A DNA stretch of 9,391 nucleotides from Microcaldota archaeon. GTDB taxonomy: Archaea > Micrarchaeota > Micrarchaeia > Micrarchaeales > Micrarchaeaceae. Below the pieces are notes generated by a model. The model was not told where the DNA came from, ran no database searches, and saw only the letters and a program-made list of their open reading frames with translations. The DNA lies in assembly GCA_013330215.1 (NCBI GenBank), contig DUIS01000066.1:4979-14369 (forward strand), in the 5' to 3' direction. Shown here one piece after another: positions 1 through 5,746 of the stretch (positions are counted from its first letter, which is position 1; the number at the start of each line of letters is the position of its first letter). A program made the position numbers and the translations under genes.

Positions 1-143
1 GAGCAGCTTATGCAGGTCTTCATGTCCAGCCTGTGCACGCCGCGGTAGTTGTCGGTGAACAGCTCCTTCTCTTCAGGGAACTGCAGCGTTGATGGCGCTT
101 TCAGCGCCTGCGCCGCGACCTTCCCTATAGGCTTGAGTATCAT
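1..143 (-). CDS. nuoI: NADH-quinone oxidoreductase subunit I (NuoI), N-terminal part, cut by the window edge
   Basis: Reading leftward from an ATG at 143, the 47 visible residues begin MILKPIGKVAAQ and end with the stretch YRGVHRLDMKTCISC. In NuoI-type 8Fe ferredoxin subunits, RG.H.LD precedes the first CxxC of the first 4Fe-4S binding motif, so identification rests on this junction and on the neighbour nuoH. In the family, NuoI carries clusters N6a and N6b, passing electrons along the peripheral arm toward the quinone site next to NuoH. The gene starts 17 bases after the nuoH stop, with GGTGGTG just upstream of the ATG as a ribosome binding site, so the two are almost certainly cotranscribed. 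The remaining cysteines and the second cluster motif lie beyond base 1 and cannot be checked. Confidence 0.85.
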   Translation of the reverse strand, partial: MILKPIGKVAAQALKAPSTLQFPEEKELFTDNYRGVHRLDMKTCISC

Positions 144-160
144 CGCACCACCAGTCTAGT

Positions 161-1201
161 TTACCTAACAAAGACTATAAATGTGACTAGGAGATTGAGC
201 ATCGCAAGCGGGGTAAGGTATATCCAGCCGAGCTTCAGCACGTTGTCTATGCGCATGCGCACGCTTGTCGCCCTTATTATGACTATGAAGACCGTGATCA
301 GCAGCACCTTTGCGATTAGCCAAGCGAATGGCAGGATCACGGACGGACCGAGCCATCCCCCGAAGAAGAGCAGTGCTATGAGCAGCGCGCCAACGAACAT
401 GCGCACGTAGTCGAGCATTAGCGCTAGCGCATAGTACGGCGCGCTGGCATCTGTAAGCCATCCAGCAACGAGCTCGCTGTCTGCCTCCCTGAGGTCGAAG
501 GGGGGACGCTCCAGCTCTGCCAGCATCACTATGAAGAATATCACGAATCCTATCGGCATCAGGAGCGCGAACCAGTAGCTGCTCTGGGCTCCCACTACCG
601 ACACAAGGCTGTAGCCGTTCGAGAGCATGGCCACCGCGATGATAACCAGGAACATGGGCACCTCGTAGCTTATCATCACCATTACTGATCTCTGCGCGCT
701 TATCGAGCCGAACTTGTTCCCGCTTGTCCATCCGGCAAGGAAGAGGAGCAGTGGCGAGAATGATATCAGCACGAAGACCGCGAACAGCCCTATGCTCGAG
801 TCTATGCCCACAAACGCGTTGGTGAATGGTATGAACGCGAGTATGAGCACGAAAAGCGCCACTATTGCGGGGAGGATCATCTGGTAGAGGGGCTTGTCTG
901 CCCTGTCAGGAACCATGTGCTCCTTTGAAATAAGCTTTACTAGGTCTGCTAGGTTCTGCAGGAACCCGAACGGACCCACATATGTCGGGCCGTGCCTTGA
1001 CTGGGCATGCCCGATTATCTTGCGCTCCACCCATCCGAACACGTACGCGAATAGGCTGAAGAGTATTGCAAGCAGCACCGCGAATACTATGAACGCTATG
1101 ATGAATGCTAGCGGCCAGAGGAATGGGGCGCCCACATGCCCTGAAAGGAGCCCGTATATGAAATTGAAGTATGATGCAATAGCAGGCGAACCTATGATCA
1201 T
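161..1201 (-). CDS. nuoH: NADH-quinone oxidoreductase subunit H (NuoH), membrane subunit of complex I
   Basis: This 346-residue, strongly hydrophobic protein is the membrane subunit that joins the peripheral arm of complex I to the membrane arm and forms much of the quinone chamber. Family hallmarks are visible: VERKIIGHAQSRHGPTYVGP at about 58-77, GNKFGSISAQRSVMVMISYE near 161-180, the acidic loop ERPPFDLREADSELVAGW at 231-248, and the C-terminal RATSVRMRIDNVLKLGW near 310-326. About eight hydrophobic helices can be counted, matching the usual NuoH topology, and the length is normal. The acidic loop, which in bacterial enzymes faces the quinone cavity, is intact, so the subunit looks functional. 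It is the first gene of the operon and is followed by nuoI after 17 bases. Its ATG lies about 31 bases from a TATA box shared with the divergent gene at 1266, so the transcript probably has almost no leader. An archaeal Fpo- or Fqo-type complex would carry the same subunit; the electron donor cannot be told from here. Confidence 0.95.
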   Translation of the reverse strand: MIIGSPAIASYFNFIYGLLSGHVGAPFLWPLAFIIAFIVFAVLLAILFSLFAYVFGWVERKIIGHAQSRHGPTYVGPFGFLQNLADLVKLISKEHMVPDRADKPLYQMILPAIVALFVLILAFIPFTNAFVGIDSSIGLFAVFVLISFSPLLLFLAGWTSGNKFGSISAQRSVMVMISYEVPMFLVIIAVAMLSNGYSLVSVVGAQSSYWFALLMPIGFVIFFIVMLAELERPPFDLREADSELVAGWLTDASAPYYALALMLDYVRMFVGALLIALLFFGGWLGPSVILPFAWLIAKVLLITVFIVIIRATSVRMRIDNVLKLGWIYLTPLAMLNLLVTFIVFVR

Positions 1202-1226
1202 CTAATCGTTATAAAGAGTCTGCCTA

Positions 1227-1241
1227 CTTTTATATATCTAG
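1227..1241. promoter_or_regulatory. Single TATA box between divergent nuoH and the 88-residue gene
   Basis: The 64-base gap between the two start codons holds one clear AT-rich element, CTTTTATATATCTAG. Read rightward it contains TTTATATA, a good archaeal box A; read leftward it gives TATATAAAAG. Its centre (about 1232) is about 33 bases from the plus-strand ATG at 1266 and about 31 from the minus-strand ATG at 1201. With the usual 25-27 base distance to the transcription start, both mRNAs would begin within about ten bases of their start codons. No second TATA box is visible. Bidirectional use is inferred. Confidence 0.6.
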
Positions 1242-1265
1242 TGCTAGAAATCATAGTGTGTTTGT

Positions 1266-1532
1266 ATGCTGGAAGATGCCGCAAAGAAGATAATAGCAGA
1301 TGGGAGCGTTAGGCTCAGGGTCAGGCGCTCCGGAATGCTGCAGTTCCAGGTATTCAAGATAAAGAAAGTCCCAGCGGGGAAGGACGGCTTTTTCGTGGAG
1401 CTCTTCCTTGACAGGGTGATAGACATGTCGGAACTGCAGAGGGTTGCAAACGAGACCGGACTGCCTGTCGAGGCTGAGAACGGAAGGGCATTTCCGACCG
1501 GGCTTGGCGCAAATGACTTCATGGATCTTTAG
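1266..1532 (+). CDS. Small protein of unknown function, 88 residues
   Basis: I do not recognise this protein. It starts with a short helix-like segment (MLEDAAKKIIADG), continues with a basic strand-like stretch (VRLRVRRSGMLQFQVFKIKK, about 15-34), a strand containing GFFVELFLDRV, a helix (MSELQRVANETG), and an acidic C-terminus ending FMDL. It has no signal peptide, membrane helix or cysteine, so it is probably a soluble cytosolic alpha/beta protein. The ATG at 1266 is supported by the TATA box about 33 bases upstream. Codons such as AGG, ATA and AAG resemble those of nuoH, which argues for real coding over the antisense frame across the same bases. The stop lies three bases from the stop of the convergent HD-domain gene. 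Placement opposite the nuoH operon hints at shared transcriptional control but does not reveal a function. Confidence 0.7.
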   Translation: MLEDAAKKIIADGSVRLRVRRSGMLQFQVFKIKKVPAGKDGFFVELFLDRVIDMSELQRVANETGLPVEAENGRAFPTGLGANDFMDL

Positions 1533-1535
1533 CAG

Positions 1536-2249
1536 CTAGGACAGTATGAATTTGCCGCTGTTGAACATTTGGAGGTAGCGCCTTGCGCTGCTGCTGTTTA
1601 TTTCAGCTGGGCTTAACTTAACATTGCGGAACAGCCATTCCTCGAGCATTGATGCCTCTGAGTGCAGCTTTCTAATCTCGTTGGCTCTTATGTTGTACCT
1701 GATGGAGAGGTCGTGCGCCCTCTCGGCTATACTTACGATTCCTCTTGGGTTGACCCTCCAGTCTGCATATAGGCAGATTGCCAGTTCCCGGTCTTTTTGC
1801 CGGAGCACCTTGCCAATCTCGTATCTTTTGCTGTGCACCGCACTCATCTTTTCCAGTAATGATACCACGCTATTGCTGAGGTTCAAGTCCTTGGCCATTT
1901 TGACTACAGCCTCCTCAGCGTCATTGCCGTACTTCGCGGTCGCCTCTGCCTTGATAGCGCGCCAAAAGTCTATGCTCTTGCGGTCTGCAGCGGTCATGAG
2001 TAGTATGCCCCTTCTGCCCATGTCAAACTTTATTATGTTTGCCAGGTCATGCACAAGAAGAGTTGCCACCACTTTCTTTTCCGATATTTTTGGCCCCCTC
2101 CAGTTGGCGCACACGAGGGCGCCTACGCTTGCTGCATCAAGCATGTGGACCCTTAGGTTCTGTGGTATCTGAACCCTGTCATATATTGCGGATATTGACC
2201 TGATTATGGTGCTTTCTGATACTGGCCTTTGCGGATTCTTTTCGTTCAT
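1536..2249 (-). CDS. HD-domain protein, probable metal-dependent phosphohydrolase
   Basis: The 237-residue protein shows the pattern of the HD superfamily: His35 in VHMLDAASVGALV, the His67-Asp68 pair in LLVHDLANIIKFD, a possible further ligand His139, and Asp163 in ICLYADWRVNPRGIVSIAER. YAD.RV followed by SI.ER is common near the last metal ligand of archaeal and bacterial HD hydrolases. It is all alpha and soluble, with no signal peptide. The family cleaves phosphate esters of nucleotides, among other substrates; the substrate cannot be predicted here. The C-terminal 60 residues (from about 178) form long charged helices. The upstream gap (2250-2340) has only a weak TATA-like CTAAAAGTAA about 32 bases from the ATG, and TGATC close to the ATG may help ribosome binding. 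The gene is transcribed alone or by read-through from the surface-protein gene, and it converges on the 88-residue gene with three bases between stops. Confidence 0.8.
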   Translation of the reverse strand: MNEKNPQRPVSESTIIRSISAIYDRVQIPQNLRVHMLDAASVGALVCANWRGPKISEKKVVATLLVHDLANIIKFDMGRRGILLMTAADRKSIDFWRAIKAEATAKYGNDAEEAVVKMAKDLNLSNSVVSLLEKMSAVHSKRYEIGKVLRQKDRELAICLYADWRVNPRGIVSIAERAHDLSIRYNIRANEIRKLHSEASMLEEWLFRNVKLSPAEINSSSARRYLQMFNSGKFILS

Positions 2250-2277
2250 TCGATCATTTGGTGCATTTTGTTGTGTT

Positions 2278-2287
2278 TACTTTTAGG
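2278..2287 (-). promoter_or_regulatory. Weak TATA-like element upstream of the HD-domain gene
   Basis: On the minus strand CTAAAAGTAA lies with its centre about 32 bases from the ATG at 2249. This spacing matches the better TATA box of nuoH. The sequence is a poor match to box A because of the internal G. The rest of the 91-base gap shows only a four-base-pair hairpin (CACG/CGTG) and nothing else I can name. Confidence 0.25.
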
Positions 2288-2340
2288 ACGTACAAAATCA
2301 CGGTGTCGTGTAACCGCCTGTCCGTGAACCCGTAATGCCG

Positions 2341-4035
2341 TCAGGTATAACTGCTCAGCGCCTGGTTGGTCACGTTAAGCAGTCCAGGTATGCTGCTCGT
2401 GGCGTTGTTCACGACATATGTCATGTTGAGGGTGTACTGGTTGAACGGCGCTGCTGATGGCACCTGTGGGTTGTAGCATTTGAATTTCAATGTCGCGGTC
2501 TTGTTTGCCGCGATTGTCTGGTTTATCGTGTCTGTCGGGAACCCTGGGACTAGCTCGCAGCTTATGCTCTTTATCTTGAGGCTCGACTTGTATGTGTTTG
2601 TTATGTTAAGGGATGCGGTGCTGTTTGTGTAGTTGAACTTCGAGAACTTGCATCCGACTAGGGGGTTTTCTATGTAGCAGCTGCTCTGGAAGCCCGTAGT
2701 CCATACTACAGATGTGCTGTTCTTTGTGAGCACGTCTATGAGGTTCGCCGCGTTGATGTGCGCAATCGTAGCCAGCGTGCTGTTTACCAGCGAATACACA
2801 TTCACAAGGTATTTTGGCAGTATCGCCGTTGTCTTGACAAGCTCAAACGGCAGCGTGATGCTCCCGTTCCTTGTTGGCAGCACGACAGAGCAGACATGGG
2901 TGGTACCGTTGTTGTATATCAGGCCGTAGCAGAGGTTTCCTGAGACCGAGGTGTTTATCCCTGGCGGCAGCGCGCTTATGCTTGATGCGAAAAGCCCTAC
3001 CGTATTGTTGAACAGCCTCGTGGCGGTCATGCTGTTCCCGGAGTATGACAGTATGCTGCCTAGCTGGGTGCTGTTGGTGTAGTAGAAGTTAGTCTGGTAG
3101 TTGACCAAGTTGGCGTTTGAGAGCAGCGAATTGGCCAGGAATGCGCTCTCGCTCGAATTGAAGCTCGCCTGCGCTAAGTTCATGCATGTGCCCTGCCTGC
3201 TGTTGTTGTAGTAACTTATCAGCTTTGTCCAGCCGCCGTTGTACCAGTCGCACACGCTCAGCGTGTTGCTGATCCTCGTGTAGGTTATGTTGTTGTACTG
3301 GGCCATGCTGCTTCCCACGAAGCTTGAGAGCAGGTTATTGACAAGCTGTGTATTGACGGTTCCCTGCAGCCAGACCGCGTAGGCCACGCTGTTGTTTGCG
3401 TACTGGATGTAGGCGCCCTTTGCGTACACTATCCTTGAGGCAAGGTTCTGGAATATTTTCGTGGTCACGCCCTGCGAGGGCCCGAACAGCTGGTTGAAAA
3501 GCGTTATGTTGTACCTTCCCACTAGCGCAACGCCGCCGTAGGTGCCGAGGCCTGAGAGCGTGAACTCCTGCGTTGAGGTTATATTGCTGTTAGGGATCGA
3601 GGAGTAGACATCCGCTGTCTGCGGCTGCATTATCCTTGAGGTGAAGCTGCTGACTGTAGACTGCCTGTTCTTGATGTTGAGCACGTGGCCAGGGTCTGCA
3701 ACAGCCTGGAAGCTGTAGTTCCCTGAAGCTGTGTAGGTATAGTTCCTGTAGAGCGTTACGCTCTGGTGCGCCGGTATTGAGAGTGTGTTGGTGCTTATCG
3801 ATATGCCGTTGATGTAAAAGCCTAGTAGCAGGTTGTTTACCTTGCTGCCGTTGTTTGTGACATTTATCGCGAATTGCGAGGTCTGGTAGGGATATACGGC
3901 TCTCTGCCCGACAGGGGAGAGCGAGACGTTAACATTGTAGTTGCTGCCCAGGATGCTGCCGCCAAGCGCAAACAGCACAATCACTACTATTATCGCGGCT
4001 ATAAGCACGTAAACCAGTGTCTCCTTGAAATCCAT
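2341..4035 (-). CDS. Membrane-anchored, heavily glycosylatable surface protein, 564 residues
   Basis: The N-terminus has a short charged head (MDFKE) and one long hydrophobic helix (about 7-26), then an ectodomain rich in Asn, Ser, Thr and Tyr. This fits an uncleaved signal anchor with the bulk of the protein outside the cell. More than twenty N-x-S/T sequons are spread over residues 58-554, so N-glycosylation is likely. Eight cysteines (262, 284, 369, 382, 453, 462, 493, 520), an even number, could form disulfides. Residues about 34-115 (NVTNNGSKVNN, IPAHQSVTLYRNYTYTASG) look like a CARDB-type Ig-like domain, and the segment about 473-546 (LNITNTYKSSLKIKSISC, AANKTATLKFKC) resembles a second. 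The middle, about 150-470, is unassigned and may hold a ligand-binding domain. The ATG follows the stop of the winged-helix gene by one base, so translation is probably coupled. No sortase, PGF-CTERM or pilin signal was found. The exact role (adhesion, S-layer-associated protein or receptor) is unknown. Confidence 0.8.
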   Translation of the reverse strand: MDFKETLVYVLIAAIIVVIVLFALGGSILGSNYNVNVSLSPVGQRAVYPYQTSQFAINVTNNGSKVNNLLLGFYINGISISTNTLSIPAHQSVTLYRNYTYTASGNYSFQAVADPGHVLNIKNRQSTVSSFTSRIMQPQTADVYSSIPNSNITSTQEFTLSGLGTYGGVALVGRYNITLFNQLFGPSQGVTTKIFQNLASRIVYAKGAYIQYANNSVAYAVWLQGTVNTQLVNNLLSSFVGSSMAQYNNITYTRISNTLSVCDWYNGGWTKLISYYNNSRQGTCMNLAQASFNSSESAFLANSLLSNANLVNYQTNFYYTNSTQLGSILSYSGNSMTATRLFNNTVGLFASSISALPPGINTSVSGNLCYGLIYNNGTTHVCSVVLPTRNGSITLPFELVKTTAILPKYLVNVYSLVNSTLATIAHINAANLIDVLTKNSTSVVWTTGFQSSCYIENPLVGCKFSKFNYTNSTASLNITNTYKSSLKIKSISCELVPGFPTDTINQTIAANKTATLKFKCYNPQVPSAAPFNQYTLNMTYVVNNATSSIPGLLNVTNQALSSYT

Positions 4036-4036
4036 T

Positions 4037-4459
4037 TTATCTACCCTTCAACTCCCTTATCGCTATCTTCAGTTTCTCCTTTATCGGGTTCACTTGGTAA
4101 TCGAGATACCCGTCTATCCATGTCTCCGCATCATGCCTGTCCCCTATGCCCGGACCTGCAAGGTAGTACTTGCTGCTCGCGTTCGCCACTATGTTTGATT
4201 TCTTGAGCTGGAGGAGGTGGTACCTCAGCGTCTTCTCGTTTATTGGGCCCCATGACTTTGCTATGTAGTCCATCAGCTCCTCCACGTTCGGGTCCTTTCT
4301 CTCCCCGAACTGGAAGTATAGGAGCGCGTCGAGGACGGAGACTGCGCTGAGCCTTGACTCCCCGGGGCTTATGACGCCGAGTGAGAGCGCTAGCCACCTG
4401 ACTATGGACCTGCGCGTCTCAGTGACCTCCTTTGTTATGCGAAGGTCCCTGAGTGTCAT
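4037..4459 (-). CDS. Putative winged-helix DNA-binding protein, 140 residues (start uncertain)
   Basis: The core is a predicted helix with TRRSIVRWLALSLG, then SAVSVLDALLYFQF and a winged-helix-like module: NVEELMDYIAKSW, then INEKTLRYHLLQLKKSNIV as the likely recognition helix, then a wing with SSKYYLAGPG. The C-terminus is another charged helix. LRYHLLQLKKSNIV resembles recognition helices of small archaeal transcription regulators. No membrane helix is present. The frame is open upstream to a TTG at 4528, giving 163 residues. I prefer the ATG at 4459 because a TATA-like TTTAAATT overlaps the TTG and the first codons after it are AT-rich, unlike the rest. A perfect GGAGGT at 4488-4493 lies 28 bases before the ATG, too far for normal use, so the start stays open. 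It leads a two-gene unit with the surface protein and is divergent from the gene at 4595, so it may regulate one or both. Confidence 0.75.
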   Translation of the reverse strand: MTLRDLRITKEVTETRRSIVRWLALSLGVISPGESRLSAVSVLDALLYFQFGERKDPNVEELMDYIAKSWGPINEKTLRYHLLQLKKSNIVANASSKYYLAGPGIGDRHDAETWIDGYLDYQVNPIKEKLKIAIRELKGR

Positions 4460-4527
4460 TTCACGCTCTATTAGCTTCGATTCGTTGACCTCCAAGCAGA
4501 CACCAGAAGTAATTGTTATAGTATTCA

Positions 4528-4553
4528 AATTTAAATACGTTGTTGTATATATT
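4528..4553. promoter_or_regulatory. Divergent promoter region with two AT boxes
   Basis: Two TATA-like elements sit here: TTTAAATA at 4530-4537, a perfect box A read rightward and TATTTAAATT read leftward, and TATATATT at 4546-4553. The right box would start plus-strand transcription near 4576, about 19 bases before the ATG at 4595. The left box read leftward would start minus-strand transcription near 4505, upstream of the ATG at 4459. Between them is ATAC-gttgtt-GTAT, a small inverted repeat that could be a regulator site, though four-base arms occur by chance. A third AT-rich run, TATTTAAG at 4574-4581, is too close to the ATG to serve as its TATA box. Confidence 0.5.
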
Positions 4554-4594
4554 GTATCATAAGGTTATTAGACTATTTAAGAATTGTGATTCCT

Positions 4595-4957
4595 ATGCCC
4601 GTTGTTAAGATAGAGACCAGATTTGAACCCAGCAACCTCAAGGTGAATACTAAGACCGAGGCTACCATGTATTTGGCGGTGAGCACCGAGGACAGCCATA
4701 AGAGCTACTGGTGCGAATGCGACATAAACGTAAAGCCTCCGCTCTCGCTTGCGCACGACAAGGATCTAGACCTTGGCCGCACGCGCGTTGGCATATTGAA
4801 GGGGAAGCAGAAGATAGAGAAGCAGATAAAGATATACACCCGCCCGAACAGCTATGCTGACACCTACCCGATCAGCATAACCGCATACCTCTATGACGAG
4901 GACGGCGCAATAGCCGAGCGCGTCGTGCAGGAGGAGGGCATAAGGTGCGAATTGTAG
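4595..4957 (+). CDS. Beta-rich, Ig-like cytosolic protein of unknown function, 120 residues
   Basis: I do not recognise the family. The sequence alternates strands and turns: VVKIETRF, EATMYLAVST, CECDINVKPPLSL, KQIKIYTRPNSY, YPISITAYLYDEDG, and it ends EEGIRCEL. TYPISITAYLYDEDGA followed by a final strand is what a CARDB- or Ig-type beta sandwich usually shows near its last strands. There is no signal peptide or membrane segment, although such folds are often extracellular. Two cysteines form a CEC motif near residue 41, and one more lies at the C-terminus. The ATG at 4595 is chosen over a GTG at 4586 because GTGAT (4586-4590) then acts as a ribosome binding site four bases before the ATG, the same arrangement seen before S28e. 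The 3' end overlaps the next gene by 13 bases, so the two are probably translated together. Confidence 0.7.
   Translation: MPVVKIETRFEPSNLKVNTKTEATMYLAVSTEDSHKSYWCECDINVKPPLSLAHDKDLDLGRTRVGILKGKQKIEKQIKIYTRPNSYADTYPISITAYLYDEDGAIAERVVQEEGIRCEL
4931..4937 (+). promoter_or_regulatory. Shine-Dalgarno site inside the upstream gene
   Basis: GAGGAGG lies seven bases before a GTG at 4945 and inside the last codons (Glu-Glu-Gly) of the Ig-like gene. It is among the strongest ribosome binding sites in the window. It favours the GTG at 4945 over the ATG at 4963 as the start of the 77-residue protein, which makes the two genes overlap by 13 bases. Confidence 0.55.
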
Positions 4958-5178
4958 ATCGAATGGCAAAAACCTACAAGGTAAGCAGCGGCGACGAGTA
5001 CGTAATAGTAACGGTAGACGACGGAGGCTCCTACATAATAAAGGACATGGCTGGCCGGAAGGTCTTCCTTTCAAAGCATCAGGCCGAACTGATGAAGTTC
5101 GGCATAAATAACATCATAAAAGGGGCATTCAAGAAAGGGGACGACAAAAGCATAAAAATAGAGGAGATTAAGCAGTAA
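4945..5178 (+). CDS. Small protein of unknown function, 77 residues, overlapping its upstream partner
   Basis: From the GTG at 4945 the protein has 77 residues; from the alternative ATG at 4963 (MAKTYKVSSG) it has 71. It shows strands YVIVTVDDGG and YIIKDMAGRKVFL, a helix SKHQAELMKFGINNIIKGAF, and a lysine-rich tail (KKGDDKSIKIEEIKQ). It is small and soluble with no cysteine; neither DNA nor RNA binding can be shown. The good ribosome binding site at 4931-4937 supports GTG. The overlap with the preceding Ig-like gene suggests a fixed two-gene unit and possibly partner proteins. Its last 11 bases overlap the tail of the convergent hexapeptide-repeat gene. I do not recognise the family. Confidence 0.65.
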   Translation: MRIVDRMAKTYKVSSGDEYVIVTVDDGGSYIIKDMAGRKVFLSKHQAELMKFGINNIIKGAFKKGDDKSIKIEEIKQ

Positions 5179-5566
5179 CATCTGCATAATCGGGTATTGG
5201 TAGGGGGCGTATTGTCTCGTTGCCTTTTATAACGCGCTGGCCCATCAGTATTGCACCCTCTAGAACCCTAACATTTTCTAATACCGCAGTAAGTGGGCTT
5301 ACATACGCCATTTCTGAAACGTCTGCCGTGCTTTCCACAAAGCCGCCGACAGGGTTTTCGTAAGGTTCGCACAACTCTTTGCGGTTTATATGCCTGGAAA
5401 ATACCCTAGTTACGCCTTTTGCCTCAATCTCGATTTTTAGTGTGCTCTGGTCTATTTTTGTAGGGTTGGTTAGAAGTTCGTACGCTGCATTCCAATCTGC
5501 AACTGTTATGTGAGGCACTTTGCTTGTTTTCATTTCCCTGATTAGATCCTGGAGTTGCTCGGACAT
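5168..5566 (-). CDS. Short protein with a C-terminal hexapeptide-repeat (left-handed beta-helix) segment
   Basis: The 132-residue frame has a helical N-terminal half (MSEQLQDLIREMKTSKVPH, then DWNAAYELLTNP) and a strand-rich middle (TLKIEIEAKGVTRVFSR). Residues about 79-116 read STADVSEMAYVSPLTAV, then LENVRVLEGAILMGQRVIKG, with small or aliphatic residues every six positions as in hexapeptide beta-helices. Only about six units, or two turns, are present, which is few for a self-standing beta-helix of the acetyltransferase or gamma-carbonic-anhydrase type. No catalytic motif is visible, so enzymatic activity should not be assumed. No TATA box or ribosome binding site precedes the ATG at 5566, and the frame stays open for 39 more codons to a TAG at 5684, so the start may be wrong or the gene may be a remnant. 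Codons look mixed, with more T-ending ones than in nuoH or the ribosomal genes. Confidence 0.55.
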   Translation of the reverse strand: MSEQLQDLIREMKTSKVPHITVADWNAAYELLTNPTKIDQSTLKIEIEAKGVTRVFSRHINRKELCEPYENPVGGFVESTADVSEMAYVSPLTAVLENVRVLEGAILMGQRVIKGNETIRPLPIPDYADVTA

Positions 5567-5722
5567 GTCTGGCCGGGAAAGTGCGGCAGGTGTTCTTGCA
5601 AGATGTATCAGATTGGTTCTGCGGTTCTCTAGACTTTTTGCGTGGCTGGTCGCCGTTAACTCATTCCCCCAAATGATGTGTAACTAATCAAAGGGCAGAT
5701 TATTAGCTGTTGCCATATGCAG

Positions 5723-5746
5723 AAAAAGCCGTATTTGGGAGGGCTT
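5723..5746 (-). terminator. Hairpin and U-tract terminator after L24e
   Basis: Directly after the L24e stop the minus strand reads AAGCC, an 11-base loop, then GGCTT running into TTTTC. The five-base-pair stem followed by a short run of U matches an intrinsic-type terminator and would end the ribosomal operon. The rest of the 179-base gap (5567-5745) shows no tRNA, TATA box or repeat; it contains only the unexplained upstream extension of the hexapeptide frame. Confidence 0.55.

Noticed and set aside
165..731. Open minus-strand frame of 188 codons inside nuoH
   Set aside because: It is an out-of-frame reading of nuoH, rich in Arg and Ala, and the nuoH frame holds every family motif.
1624..2172. 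Open plus-strand frame of 182 codons opposite the HD-domain gene
   Set aside because: It is the antisense of a gene with clear HD motifs; its translation has no domain, promoter or ribosome binding site.
3950..4035. Archaellin or pilin-type signal at the start of the surface protein
   Set aside because: There is no K/R-G cleavage site before a hydrophobic helix with Q at the usual place; a plain signal anchor fits better.
5567..5745. Possible tRNA around GGTTCTGCGG
   Set aside because: No acceptor stem pairs and no D-arm or anticodon arm can be built.
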